Source: an uncultured Roseburia sp.
Lineage (GTDB): Bacteria; Bacillota; Clostridia; Lachnospirales; Lachnospiraceae
Reading direction: 5' to 3'
NCBI GenBank assembly: GCA_910587865.1
Contig: CAJUNX010000004.1
Location: 85,453 to 149,452 of the forward strand
DNA: 64,000 nt
Program-made: the position numbers and the translations under genes
In this document: piece by piece, positions 53,028 to 60,046 of the stretch
Layout: every line of letters begins with the position of its first letter
How positions within the stretch are numbered: the first letter of the stretch is position 1
The notes under the pieces: model-generated
What the model was told of the DNA's origin: nothing
The model's input: only the letters and a program-made list of their open reading frames with translations
Databases searched by the model: none

Positions 53028-54665
53028 TCAGACGACGATTTCTCCTGTGTTTGCGTGTACAGCCCCACAGCTTACCCTCCCCCACTCCCTGCCGTTAAAG
53101 CAGTCATATATCATCTCAACCACCCTCTCCTGCTCCTCCTCTGTCATCCCGACATCCGAAGGCAGACACAGGCATCTTTCAAACAGATATTCCCCTTCGC
53201 CCGGTGTTCCGGTTATTCTGTCGACGCCGGCCCGGGTTCCGGTTTCAGATGGGCTTGCGGTCCCATCCTCACATCCGCTCTCCCCGTCCCATATTTCTTC
53301 CTCCGCTGTAACAAAATCAAATCCCTGGTACAGCGGCAGAAGATGCAGCGGCCGCCACACCATCCCGCACTTTACCCCAAACGCCCCCAGCACATCGGAA
53401 AGCTCCGGCGGGCAGGTACGCCCGTGCACGTCATCATACTCATATGTCCATCTGCCATCCCGCAGATTCCACCGCGCCTGACTCAGCCCGTTTTCACTGA
53501 TCATCATACAGGGCGTCTGATAATTCGGCTCCGCGTTCTCTTCGTCATACGGATTCATCCAGACATCCAGTTCCGCCAGCCTGTCCGCGTATCTTTCATA
53601 AATCCTCTTTTTCGCCGCGATCCTCCCGGCGATCTGTTCCTCTAACTTTTTCAGCAGTCCCCGGATCTCTCCGGCAGCCGCATCCGTCCTTTCATATCCC
53701 GGATCCTGTGCACCGCCCTGACCGCCGGCTGTCTCCGCCGGATCCCCTGCCTTCTCCCAGTCTTTTTCGTTGATCAGAAGCATTCCGCCGACGTTCCCGG
53801 CTGCGACCGGATCCGCCCCCGCACTCCCGACAGCAATCGGACTCATTTCCGCATTCCTGTCTGCGACCGGATCCATTCCCATGTTTCCGACTCGCCCTGG
53901 TTCCATCCCCGCGCTCCTGGCTGTCCCTCCTGCTGCGCCTTCATTCGTCCCGGCGTCTTCGCCTTTCATCCCCGCGCTTTCAAAATCCAGGACCCCGTAA
54001 TCCCCGAAGGAACCGCAGCAGCGTCCCTTATATTTTGCGCCGAGCGCCTCCGACGCGTCCTCAATCAGCAAAGCTCCGTGCGCCCCGCAGATCTCTCTGA
54101 TTTTATCGATCCTTCCGGGAAACCCGTACACATGCGATACGATGACCAGCTTTACCTCCGGATACCGCTCAAATGCATTTGCCAGCGCCTCCGGATCCAT
54201 CCCCCAGTCATCGGATGAGGCGTCGATCAAAACAGGCACTCCGCCGCATCCAAGGATCATGGCGGCATTCACCTCCGACGCAAAATCCGGACAGAACACG
54301 CGTCTGCCGCACAGACTCACGCCGCCCTCCGCCGTCTCCCCTGTATCCTCCCTGTCAGCTTTGGCGGTCTCTCCGTCAGACCCGGCGATACGTTCCGCCG
54401 CAAGCCGGATCGCAAGATAAAGCGCCATTCTCCCGGAGCTGACCGCCAAAGCCGCTTTTACATTGATATACGCAGCAACAGTCTGTTCCAGCCAGCCTGT
54501 ATTTTCTCCTGTCACATCTGTCCGACCTGCAGCAGATGCCCGGTTCGCATCATTTCTCTCTTTGCCATACGCCCCGAAAAATATCTGCGCCGGTTTCTTC
54601 TCAGATTTCTCAATCCCACGGAATCGCTCCTCTTTCCTGATCCGTGTTTTTACAGCCTCTGTCAC
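53028..54665 (-). CDS. DegT/DnrJ-family aminotransferase with repeat-rich insertions
   Basis: This 545-residue protein, much longer than the usual 370-400, has the DegT core: NVKAALAVSSGRMALYLA, VFCPDFASEVNAAMILGCGGVPVLIDA, LVIVSHVYGFPGRID, LIEDASEALGAKYKG and CGSFGDYGVLDFES. The PLP lysine is probably in AGMKGED; the normal S-F-N-x-N-K wording is altered. Directly after it comes an insertion of 65 or so residues built of decapeptide repeats, before the conserved GGMLLINEKDW. Two more low-complexity inserts lie near residues 97-112 and 455-480. The start is GTG 54665, overlapping the stop of a six-codon mini-ORF. Likely product: a UDP-4-amino sugar, as for PglE; activity is uncertain. Confidence 0.78.
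   Translation of the reverse strand: MTEAVKTRIRKEERFRGIEKSEKKPAQIFFGAYGKERNDANRASAAGRTDVTGENTGWLEQTVAAYINVKAALAVSSGRMALYLAIRLAAERIAGSDGETAKADREDTGETAEGGVSLCGRRVFCPDFASEVNAAMILGCGGVPVLIDASSDDWGMDPEALANAFERYPEVKLVIVSHVYGFPGRIDKIREICGAHGALLIEDASEALGAKYKGRCCGSFGDYGVLDFESAGMKGEDAGTNEGAAGGTARSAGMEPGRVGNMGMDPVADRNAEMSPIAVGSAGADPVAAGNVGGMLLINEKDWEKAGDPAETAGGQGGAQDPGYERTDAAAGEIRGLLKKLEEQIAGRIAAKKRIYERYADRLAELDVWMNPYDEENAEPNYQTPCMMISENGLSQARWNLRDGRWTYEYDDVHGRTCPPELSDVLGAFGVKCGMVWRPLHLLPLYQGFDFVTAEEEIWDGESGCEDGTASPSETGTRAGVDRITGTPGEGEYLFERCLCLPSDVGMTEEEQERVVEMIYDCFNGREWGRVSCGAVHANTGEIVV
53793..53942 (-). repeat. degenerate 30-bp tandem repeat (five units) in the aminotransferase gene
   Basis: Units begin at 53793, 53823, 53853, 53883 and 53913. 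They encode decapeptides such as VGNMGMDPVA, DRNAEMSPIA and VGSAGADPVA. The frame is kept throughout. Confidence 0.85.
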
Positions 54666-55022
54666 CGCCGGTCTTTCTCCATCTTTTTTATAAATCTCCT
54701 TGTGATGTCAGAACCCGGATTCTTTTTTCCATTCCGGAATCCCGAACAATATATCAGAACAGCGCGGGATCTCCCGCGCTGTAGCTGTCTCTTTTCAAAT
54801 TATAGTTCTCTGTCTCTTTTTCCCGCCTGAAAGGCAGGCTTCGCCACTCAGGGAACCTCCGCTCCCCGCCTGTTTCAGATCTGATCTGCGGCAGCCAGTC
54901 GACAGATACCTGCCTGTCCTGTCATCCTCCCGCGTCACATCTGCACCTTCTGTCCACCCCTTCCTGCAGGGCGCACACACGACCACTGCATTCCAAAGCT
55001 TCTTCACCAAAACTCACAACAT
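54666..55022 (-). promoter_or_regulatory. leader region between loaP-like gene and the EPS structural genes
   Basis: No gene with a family match is present. It holds two mutually exclusive hairpins (54822-54872, listed separately) and a perfect 9-bp palindromic hairpin AGCGCGGGA/TCCCGCGCT at 54761-54780 with no T run. A small open frame (54795-55010) is rich in Gly/Arg and has no family match. Processive antiterminators of the LoaP type load at a leader hairpin in such a position. Confidence 0.5.
54822..54872 (-). ncRNA. candidate structured leader RNA (possible LoaP loading hairpin)
   Basis: On the minus strand a helix CAGGC/GCCTG (54868-54872 with 54835-54839) encloses an inner hairpin (GGGGA/TTCCC) and a GAGTGGCGAA segment. 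The 3' side (CCTGCC) can instead pair with the following GGCGGG (54822-54838). The two folds exclude each other. The assignment to LoaP is by position only. Confidence 0.4.
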
Positions 55023-55526
55023 CTATTCCTTCCGGAACACCTCGATCCCCATCTGGATATCAACGGCCTGTCCCATCAGACTTACTTCTAACACCGCATA
55101 TTTCTTATGGCGGTCAATCCGTTTGACTCTTCCCTCATAGCCCTTTAGCGGACCCTGTGTCACAGTCAGTTTTTTCCCGATCTCATATCCTTCCGAAAAA
55201 CGGACAATATGATCCTCCCCGCCGGTCAGCCGCAAAAAGGCTTCCTCCTCCGGGTACACCGGTACGGTTTCCTCCCCGGCACGCAGCACTTTTGCCATCG
55301 TTTTCATTTCACGGAGCCGGATACGGAAATCATCGATATCCTCCGTCTCCACAAAGACATAACCCGGAAATACCGGAACAAGAATTTTCTCTGTGCCGTC
55401 AGATGTCCGATACATCCGCTCCCGCAGAATCACAAACACATCCTCCTCTGGCCCCATGATCTTCTCCCTGCACCGTCCTGCGATTTCAGTCTCACGCCTT
55501 GTCTGTACCTGTATCACATACCACAT
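55023..55526 (-). CDS. loaP: LoaP-type NusG paralogue (EPS processive antiterminator)
   Basis: This 167-residue NusG-family protein has an NGN domain (about 1-100; MWYVIQVQTRRETEIA, LVPVFPGYVFVETED) and a KOW domain (about 115-165; VTQGPLKGYEGRVKRIDRHKKYAVLEV). Length and wording fit LoaP, a specialised NusG that loads on a leader RNA and carries RNA polymerase through terminators in long EPS or antibiotic operons. It directly precedes an operon of about 24 kb, exactly where LoaP genes occur. It is preceded by a second NusG-like gene (69 bp upstream). Confidence 0.85.
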   Translation of the reverse strand: MWYVIQVQTRRETEIAGRCREKIMGPEEDVFVILRERMYRTSDGTEKILVPVFPGYVFVETEDIDDFRIRLREMKTMAKVLRAGEETVPVYPEEEAFLRLTGGEDHIVRFSEGYEIGKKLTVTQGPLKGYEGRVKRIDRHKKYAVLEVSLMGQAVDIQMGIEVFRKE

Positions 55527-55595
55527 GAATCCTTACTTTCACCGCCCATCATCCGGTCTGTCTACCGCCGGTTCTGCTGTCTCCAAAATTACGGA

Positions 55596-56135
55596 TCACA
55601 CCTTTGCCCCGACGACCTTATCGTCCTCAAAACAGAAGTCCAGGTTGATCCACTTCCTCTCACCGGCAAGTCCGGTCATCACCCTGGCAATCCGCCTGTG
55701 CAGATTCACCCGCGTCACCCGGTCGGCGACCGTTATAAGAGGCCCGGACAGATACTCGATCTGTTTTCTTCCATCCTTCTCCTCTCCTGCCACACGCACC
55801 GTCGAGATCCCGATCTGACCATCCTGATCCATAATATTCTCCAGCAGCGCCGCATCATCTCCTGCAAGTACGGAGACAGCATCATCCGTGCTGAACAGCA
55901 GCTGCTTCGGCGTATTCTTTAAAACCTGATACACCCTCTTCGGATCATCCGTTTCGATGAACACATATCCCGGCAGAAGCCGAAAGACAACATCCCTCCA
56001 CTCCCCGCCGTGCCGCATCATCTTATGCTGCAGCGGATGAAAACACCTGGAATAAGAATGTCCCGGCAGCACGCCTCTGACGAACTGCTCCATCCTCTCC
56101 TCGTCGCCGTCCTTTCCATAAAGAACACACCACAT
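55596..56135 (-). CDS. second NusG/RfaH-like transcription factor
   Basis: This protein of about 179 residues starts at ATG 56135 (GGAGAAGG ahead): MWCVLYGKDGDEERMEQFV. The NGN core includes FRLLPGYVFIETDDPKRVYQVLKNTP. The C-terminal KOW-like domain (about 120-175) reads LSGPLITVADRVTRVNLHRRIARVMT. It is more divergent than the LoaP-like neighbour. It is the first gene of the EPS unit and begins 80 bp inside the left recombination site, so it would be the first gene transcribed by the invertible promoter when switched on. A role as regulator of the following loaP-like gene or the operon is inferred. Confidence 0.8.
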   Translation of the reverse strand: MWCVLYGKDGDEERMEQFVRGVLPGHSYSRCFHPLQHKMMRHGGEWRDVVFRLLPGYVFIETDDPKRVYQVLKNTPKQLLFSTDDAVSVLAGDDAALLENIMDQDGQIGISTVRVAGEEKDGRKQIEYLSGPLITVADRVTRVNLHRRIARVMTGLAGERKWINLDFCFEDDKVVGAKV

Positions 56136-56214
56136 CTGACCTTCTCCTGCCCTCTGTATTCCATTCGCCGCATCCGGTTTTATCTGTGACCGCATATGGA
56201 AAAATCTGTTTCTT

Positions 56215-56245
56215 TTTCGTAGAATTGATATATTCTACGAAACGG
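56215..56245 (+). repeat. left recombination site of the invertible segment
   Basis: The 28-bp core has 11-bp arms TTTCGTAGAAT and ATTCTACGAAA around the 6-bp spacer TGATAT, plus CGG on the inner side. This is the arm-spacer-arm design of tyrosine recombinase core sites. Confidence 0.9.
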
Positions 56246-56295
56246 GCCACATATATGAAAAACAGGATCTTCTCGCAAAATCATCAGTCAAATCA

Positions 56296-57459
56296 TCAGT
56301 CTGTCAGTTTAAAATCAGCTTTTTTCATCAGAAGCGCTGACAGCTTGTCCATATTTTTCTGCTTCAGATCCATCGTCGGGTGGACATAGCGATCCATCGT
56401 TATTTTCACACTGGAGTGACCGAGAATCTCGCTTAACGACTTCGCATCAAACCCCAATTCAATGCACCTCGTAGCAAATGTATGGCGCAATGCGTGAAAA
56501 TTTGCATCTGTGATGCCGCACATTTTTACAATTGTCTTGAATCGGTTTTCCATTGTCCTCGGCTCTACATACACATCCCGGGAACCTGTGAGAACATAGG
56601 TATCCTCCGGCCTCTCCATTTCTTCTAACATATGAATCAGATCGGACGGGAGCGGAATCTCCCTGATAGAGCACGCACTTTTAGGCGGCGTGGTAATTAC
56701 CTTTGTCCTGCGGTTCGGATCACCCTGTATCTGAATTCTCGTCATCGTTGCATGAATGTGCAGCTTTTTGTTATCAAACGAAATATCTCCCCATTTCAGC
56801 GCGCAGAGTTCCCCGAGCCGAATCCCCGTGTAAAGACAAAGCATGATACCCAGCCTGTCGCAGCGCATATCGGCCAGCAGGCAGTCTTCTAACTGATGCT
56901 GTTCTTTTACGCTGAAAACGCGCAGCGGCTTTTTCTGCTCTTTCAGCGGAAACCTGCCAAAAGTGACCACACGAATATCCCTGGTATTCCCTGCGTATTC
57001 CGCTACTGCCTTAAAAACGGAAACGACACTCCGGATCATCTTTGACGACAGCCCGTTTCCAAGCGTTCCTCCGGCTGTGATAAGCCATGTAATGTGCTGC
57101 GAGACATCTTCTTTTGTGATCTCTGTTATATTTTTGTCGCCAAACTGTGGAATCAGATACCGGTTTAAAATATTGCGATACTTGGCAATGCTGCTTTCTT
57201 TTAAAAATATCTCACGGTTTTTCAGCCATTCCATGGATATCACCGAAAATAAAAACCGGTCATCCGAAAACGTTTCCGTTTCCTTTTTCTTTTTTTCATA
57301 TGCCGTCGCTGCCTCATCGCGCTTCTTTCGGGTTTCTTCATAAGTAATCCCAGAGACATAGCCATATCTGAGTCTGCCGTCCGGCGCTCTTCCTTTCACA
57401 TAGCGTCCCTCCCATTTTCCGGTATTCCGCAGATAGATGTTATCGCCTTTTCTCGCCAT
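56296..57459 (-). CDS. tyrosine recombinase/integrase (predicted DNA invertase)
   Basis: This 387-residue recombinase has an N-terminal AP2-like/Arm-binding part (NTGKWEGRYVKGRAPDGRLRYGYVSG), a SAM-like core-binding domain (about 70-165) and a C-terminal catalytic domain. The active site is complete: Arg in YTGIRLGELCAL (near 215), Lys region, HALRHTFATR (near 323), LGHSSVKIT and Tyr in MDRYVHP (near 356). It resembles Tn916/phage-type integrases, but its gene lies inside inverted sites with no other mobile-element gene. An inversion function is therefore favoured over integration. GGAGGAG precedes ATG 57459. Confidence 0.93.
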   Translation of the reverse strand: MARKGDNIYLRNTGKWEGRYVKGRAPDGRLRYGYVSGITYEETRKKRDEAATAYEKKKKETETFSDDRFLFSVISMEWLKNREIFLKESSIAKYRNILNRYLIPQFGDKNITEITKEDVSQHITWLITAGGTLGNGLSSKMIRSVVSVFKAVAEYAGNTRDIRVVTFGRFPLKEQKKPLRVFSVKEQHQLEDCLLADMRCDRLGIMLCLYTGIRLGELCALKWGDISFDNKKLHIHATMTRIQIQGDPNRRTKVITTPPKSACSIREIPLPSDLIHMLEEMERPEDTYVLTGSRDVYVEPRTMENRFKTIVKMCGITDANFHALRHTFATRCIELGFDAKSLSEILGHSSVKITMDRYVHPTMDLKQKNMDKLSALLMKKADFKLTD

Positions 57460-57525
57460 AATGCTCCTCCTCCTGTGTAATATCATTTATGTGTGACAAT
57501 AAATTGTGACCTGAAAATTTGGCTG

Positions 57526-57554
57526 TTGACAAGCTTATAAAGTTGCTGTAGACT
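57526..57554 (+). promoter_or_regulatory. outward-facing promoter inside the invertible segment
   Basis: TTGACA (57526-57531, perfect) and TAGACT (57549-57554) are 17 bp apart and read rightward out of the segment. After inversion it would read on the minus strand into the NusG-like gene and EPS operon. Confidence 0.75.
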
Positions 57555-57579
57555 ATAACATGTGTTTATGGACAATCGT

Positions 57580-57610
57580 CCGTTTCGTAGAATATATCAA
57601 TTCTACGAAA
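57580..57610 (-). repeat. right recombination site of the invertible segment
   Basis: This is the exact reverse complement of the left site, with spacer ATATCA on the plus strand. The outer flanks beyond the 28-bp core differ, as expected for a site-specific inversion system. Confidence 0.9.
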
Positions 57611-57923
57611 GTACATTTCCATTCTGAATCGTTTTTTATGACATCATAGAATCAGGCAGAGAAGGTTTCTCTTCCCTGCTCGCCGTGTGCCGCCCTGACG
57701 GCTTATTTCTTCTGCACGGTCTGCGCCAAAAGGGACTGTTGCAAAATACGGCCATTCCACAATATATAATTATGGATGTCACAGATGACCTGACCATAAG
57801 ATTGTGTGTATATGCCATTTTGCAGCAGCCCCTTTTATTCCTTTTCCACGTTCCTCCCCCACCCCGATGCCTGCCGTCCGGGACAGATTCGAATGGATCT
57901 CTCCTCCCTGCATCCGTTCCACG
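57611..57923. other. intergenic region between the switch and MarR
   Basis: No gene is seen. It contains a possible weak hairpin (GAGAAG/CTCTTC near 57659-57675) and the MITE-like element at 57728-57836. As sequenced, transcripts from the invertible promoter would enter here. Confidence 0.5.
57728..57836. mobile_element. 109-bp MITE-like element
   Basis: Terminal inverted repeats of 20 bp match at 18 positions (left AAAAGGGACTGTTGCAAAAT). Subterminal parts (CACAAT, TTATGG and their complements) let the whole element fold into one hairpin. The CTGTTGCAAAAT end resembles insertion-sequence termini. There is no transposase and no clear target duplication. Confidence 0.65.
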
Positions 57924-57958
57924 CATTAGTTGACAAATCAACTAATGTGTTTTATACT
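57924..57958 (+). promoter_or_regulatory. MarR-MATE promoter with overlapping perfect operator
   Basis: TTGACA (57930-57935) and TATACT (57953-57958) are 17 bp apart. A perfect inverted repeat (CATTAGTTGA / TCAACTAATG, 4-bp spacer CAAA; 57924-57947) covers the -35 box, the classic site for autorepression by a MarR dimer. Confidence 0.85.
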
Positions 57959-58027
57959 TTCCTCAAATCATCCGACGGCTTTATCTGCGCCGACGGATCC
58001 CTATTACCTGATCGGAGGACCAGTATC

Positions 58028-58450
58028 ATGACCAGACCAATTGGCAGACTGATCTCTATTTTACACCGCCGGGCACAATCGCACTACACACGGGCGTTAA
58101 AGGAATTCGGAATCTCTTCCGCAGAATACCCGGTTCTCTTTCTTCTGCAGCGGCGGGAGGGACTCACGCAGGATGAGATCGCAGCGGACCTCTCCATTGA
58201 TAAATCCGCCGTCACCCGGATCATTCAGTCTCTCTGTGAAAAGCAGCTGATCACACGAAGGCAGGATGACGCCGACCGCAGATGCAACCGCATCTGGCTG
58301 ACAGAGCGCGGACACGCCGCTGCCGATCCCATCCAGAAGGCAAAAAAAGAATGGCGCGCTATTCTGCTTGATCAGATCTCAGAAGAAGAACAGGATATTT
58401 TAGCCGATCTTTTGGAACGAATGGCCGCAAACGCAGAAAAATGGAGATAA
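58028..58450 (+). CDS. MarR-family transcriptional regulator
   Basis: This 140-residue winged-helix regulator has LTQDEIAADLSIDKSAVTRIIQSLCEKQLI (recognition helix) and the wing motif DDADRRCNRIWLTERG. The start at 58028 is set by CGGAGG just upstream and the usual N-terminal helix (RPIGRLISILHRRAQSHYT). It probably represses its own operon through the operator at 57924-57947, and perhaps the ABC exporter through 27113-27126, and is released by a small molecule. Confidence 0.9.
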   Translation: MTRPIGRLISILHRRAQSHYTRALKEFGISSAEYPVLFLLQRREGLTQDEIAADLSIDKSAVTRIIQSLCEKQLITRRQDDADRRCNRIWLTERGHAAADPIQKAKKEWRAILLDQISEEEQDILADLLERMAANAEKWR

Positions 58451-58533
58451 TCCCACAAGCAGAAACCACCCGGAACACAAAGAAAGCACAAAAACAAAAG
58501 AGGCGCCAAAGCAGTGCCAAAATGAGGTATCAT

Positions 58534-59934
58534 ATGAATCCACACACAAAATTGACAGAGACAAAAGCAAACAGATCAAATCCGCTTGGCGTAACATCCG
58601 TTGACCGGCTGCTGCTGCAGTTTACCATTCCAAGCATCGTCGCCATGCTCGTCAGTTCCCTCTACAACATCGTCGATCAGTTTTTTATCGGCAGAAGCAT
58701 CGGGGAGCTCGGAAACGCAGCGACAAACATTTCATTTCCGCTCTCGATCTCCTGTGTAGCGCTCGCGCTGCTTTTCGGCGTCGGCGGCGCCTCCTCGTTT
58801 AATATCTCCATGGGAAAAGGCGAGCAGGAAACGGCTGTCCGCTACCTTGGAAATGCAGCGGTCATGCTGTTTGGCTGCGGCATCATCCTCTGCGCGTTTT
58901 CCCAGCTTTTTCTGAATCCGCTTCTGACCTTTTTCGGCTCGCCGGACGCTGTACTGCCCTACGCGAGCGTTTATACGCGCATCGTCTCACTCGGGTTTCC
59001 GTTTCTGATCTTAACGACCGGAAGCGCACACTTAATCCGTGCTGACGGACGTCCGAAGCTCGCGATGTTCTGCAACCTGACCGGCGCTGTCATCAACACG
59101 TTTCTTGACGCCCTGTTCGTCTTTGGTTTTCAGTGGGGCATGGCAGGCGCCGCGGCGGCGACCGTAATCGGACAGATCTTTTCCGCCGGTCTCTCCCTGT
59201 GGTTTCTCGCTCACGCGCAGACCGTTGCGATCCGCCGCTCACATCTGACCATCCGCCGGGATACCCTTCTTCGGATCGTTTCTCTTGGCATGGCTCCGTT
59301 TTCCAACCAGGTGGCGATGATGCTCGTTCAGATCGTGATGAATAAATCTCTGAAGTATTACGGCTCGCTCTCTGTGTACGGCGAATCCATCCCGATCGCC
59401 TGCGCAGGGATCATCACAAAGGTAAATCAGGTGTTTTTATCGTTTATCATCGGTATTTCCCAGGGCCTGCAGCCGATTGTCAGCTTTAATTACGGTGCAA
59501 AAAAATACGGCCGCGTAAAAAAAGCTTATCTGCACGCTGCTGCAGCCGGATTTGTGCTCGCGCTGACGGCATTTATCCTCTTCCAAACCATACCGCGGCA
59601 GATCATTTCCATCTTCGGCAGCGGCTCGGAGGAATATTACCGGTTTGCCGTCCGCTATTTTCACATCTTCCTGTTTTTTACGTTTTTAAATTTTCTGCAG
59701 CCGATCACCTCGAATTTTTTCACCGCGATCGGCAAGCCGAAACGGGGAATTTTTCTCTCGTTAACCAGGCAGATTATTTTCCTGCTCCCGCTGCTGTTAC
59801 TGTTTCCGCTCTTTCTCGGCATTGACGGCATCATGTACGCAGCACCGATCGCGGACCTCGCGGCAGGCGTCACCGCGATCCTGATGGTCGCGAACGAATT
59901 TTCCAGAAAACACGATGAGACGCACAGCGGGTAA
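58534..59934 (+). CDS. MATE-family multidrug efflux transporter
   Basis: This protein of about 466 residues has twelve membrane helices. MATE family features: LLLQFTIPSIVAMLVSSLYNIVDQFFIGRSIG at the start, GVGGASSFNISMGKGE, a repeated half (FSNQVAMMLVQIVMNKSL) and IIGISQGLQPIVSFNYGAKKYGRVKKA. It exports drugs or cationic compounds using Na+ or H+. ATG 58534 follows GAGG by 6 bp; an earlier ATG at 58441 overlaps MarR but would add a basic tail of 31 residues. It shares an operon with MarR. Confidence 0.92.
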   Translation: MNPHTKLTETKANRSNPLGVTSVDRLLLQFTIPSIVAMLVSSLYNIVDQFFIGRSIGELGNAATNISFPLSISCVALALLFGVGGASSFNISMGKGEQETAVRYLGNAAVMLFGCGIILCAFSQLFLNPLLTFFGSPDAVLPYASVYTRIVSLGFPFLILTTGSAHLIRADGRPKLAMFCNLTGAVINTFLDALFVFGFQWGMAGAAAATVIGQIFSAGLSLWFLAHAQTVAIRRSHLTIRRDTLLRIVSLGMAPFSNQVAMMLVQIVMNKSLKYYGSLSVYGESIPIACAGIITKVNQVFLSFIIGISQGLQPIVSFNYGAKKYGRVKKAYLHAAAAGFVLALTAFILFQTIPRQIISIFGSGSEEYYRFAVRYFHIFLFFTFLNFLQPITSNFFTAIGKPKRGIFLSLTRQIIFLLPLLLLFPLFLGIDGIMYAAPIADLAAGVTAILMVANEFSRKHDETHSG

Positions 59935-59982
59935 AAAGGAGACGGCATGCAGATCTTCCGCAGGAATTAAGAAAAGAAACAG

Positions 59983-60011
59983 TTGCAGAGAAAAGGCCGA
60001 TATGTGATAAT
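59983..60011 (+). promoter_or_regulatory. promoter of the XpaC-TelA operon
   Basis: TTGCAG (59983-59988) and GATAAT (60006-60011) are 17 bp apart, with a TG before the -10. It lies 36 bp upstream of the start codon. Confidence 0.6.
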
Positions 60012-60046
60012 AATCTTATCTTTTATTCACGAGGTCTTACGATATC

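Larger units (their letters stand above)
56215..57610. other. invertible DNA segment (predicted promoter switch) carrying its own recombinase
   Basis: A 1.4-kb segment is bounded by two inverted copies of one recombination site (56215-56242 and 57583-57610; identity extends three bases inward). It contains one gene, a tyrosine recombinase, and an outward-facing promoter at its right end. In the sequenced orientation that promoter points toward MarR; inversion would aim it at the NusG-like gene and the EPS operon. Direct repeats (AATCATCAGTC twice near 56279-56300; TGTGAC twice near 57491-57510) may be accessory recombinase sites. Confidence 0.8.

Noticed and set aside
56296..57459. Integrase of a prophage or integrative element
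   Set aside because: No excisionase, relaxase, phage genes or tRNA attachment site nearby, and its own sites are inverted around the gene, which fits inversion better.
57806..58027. 74-residue N-terminal extension of MarR
   Set aside because: It covers the MITE end, the promoter and the operator. CGGAGG and the family start support 58028.
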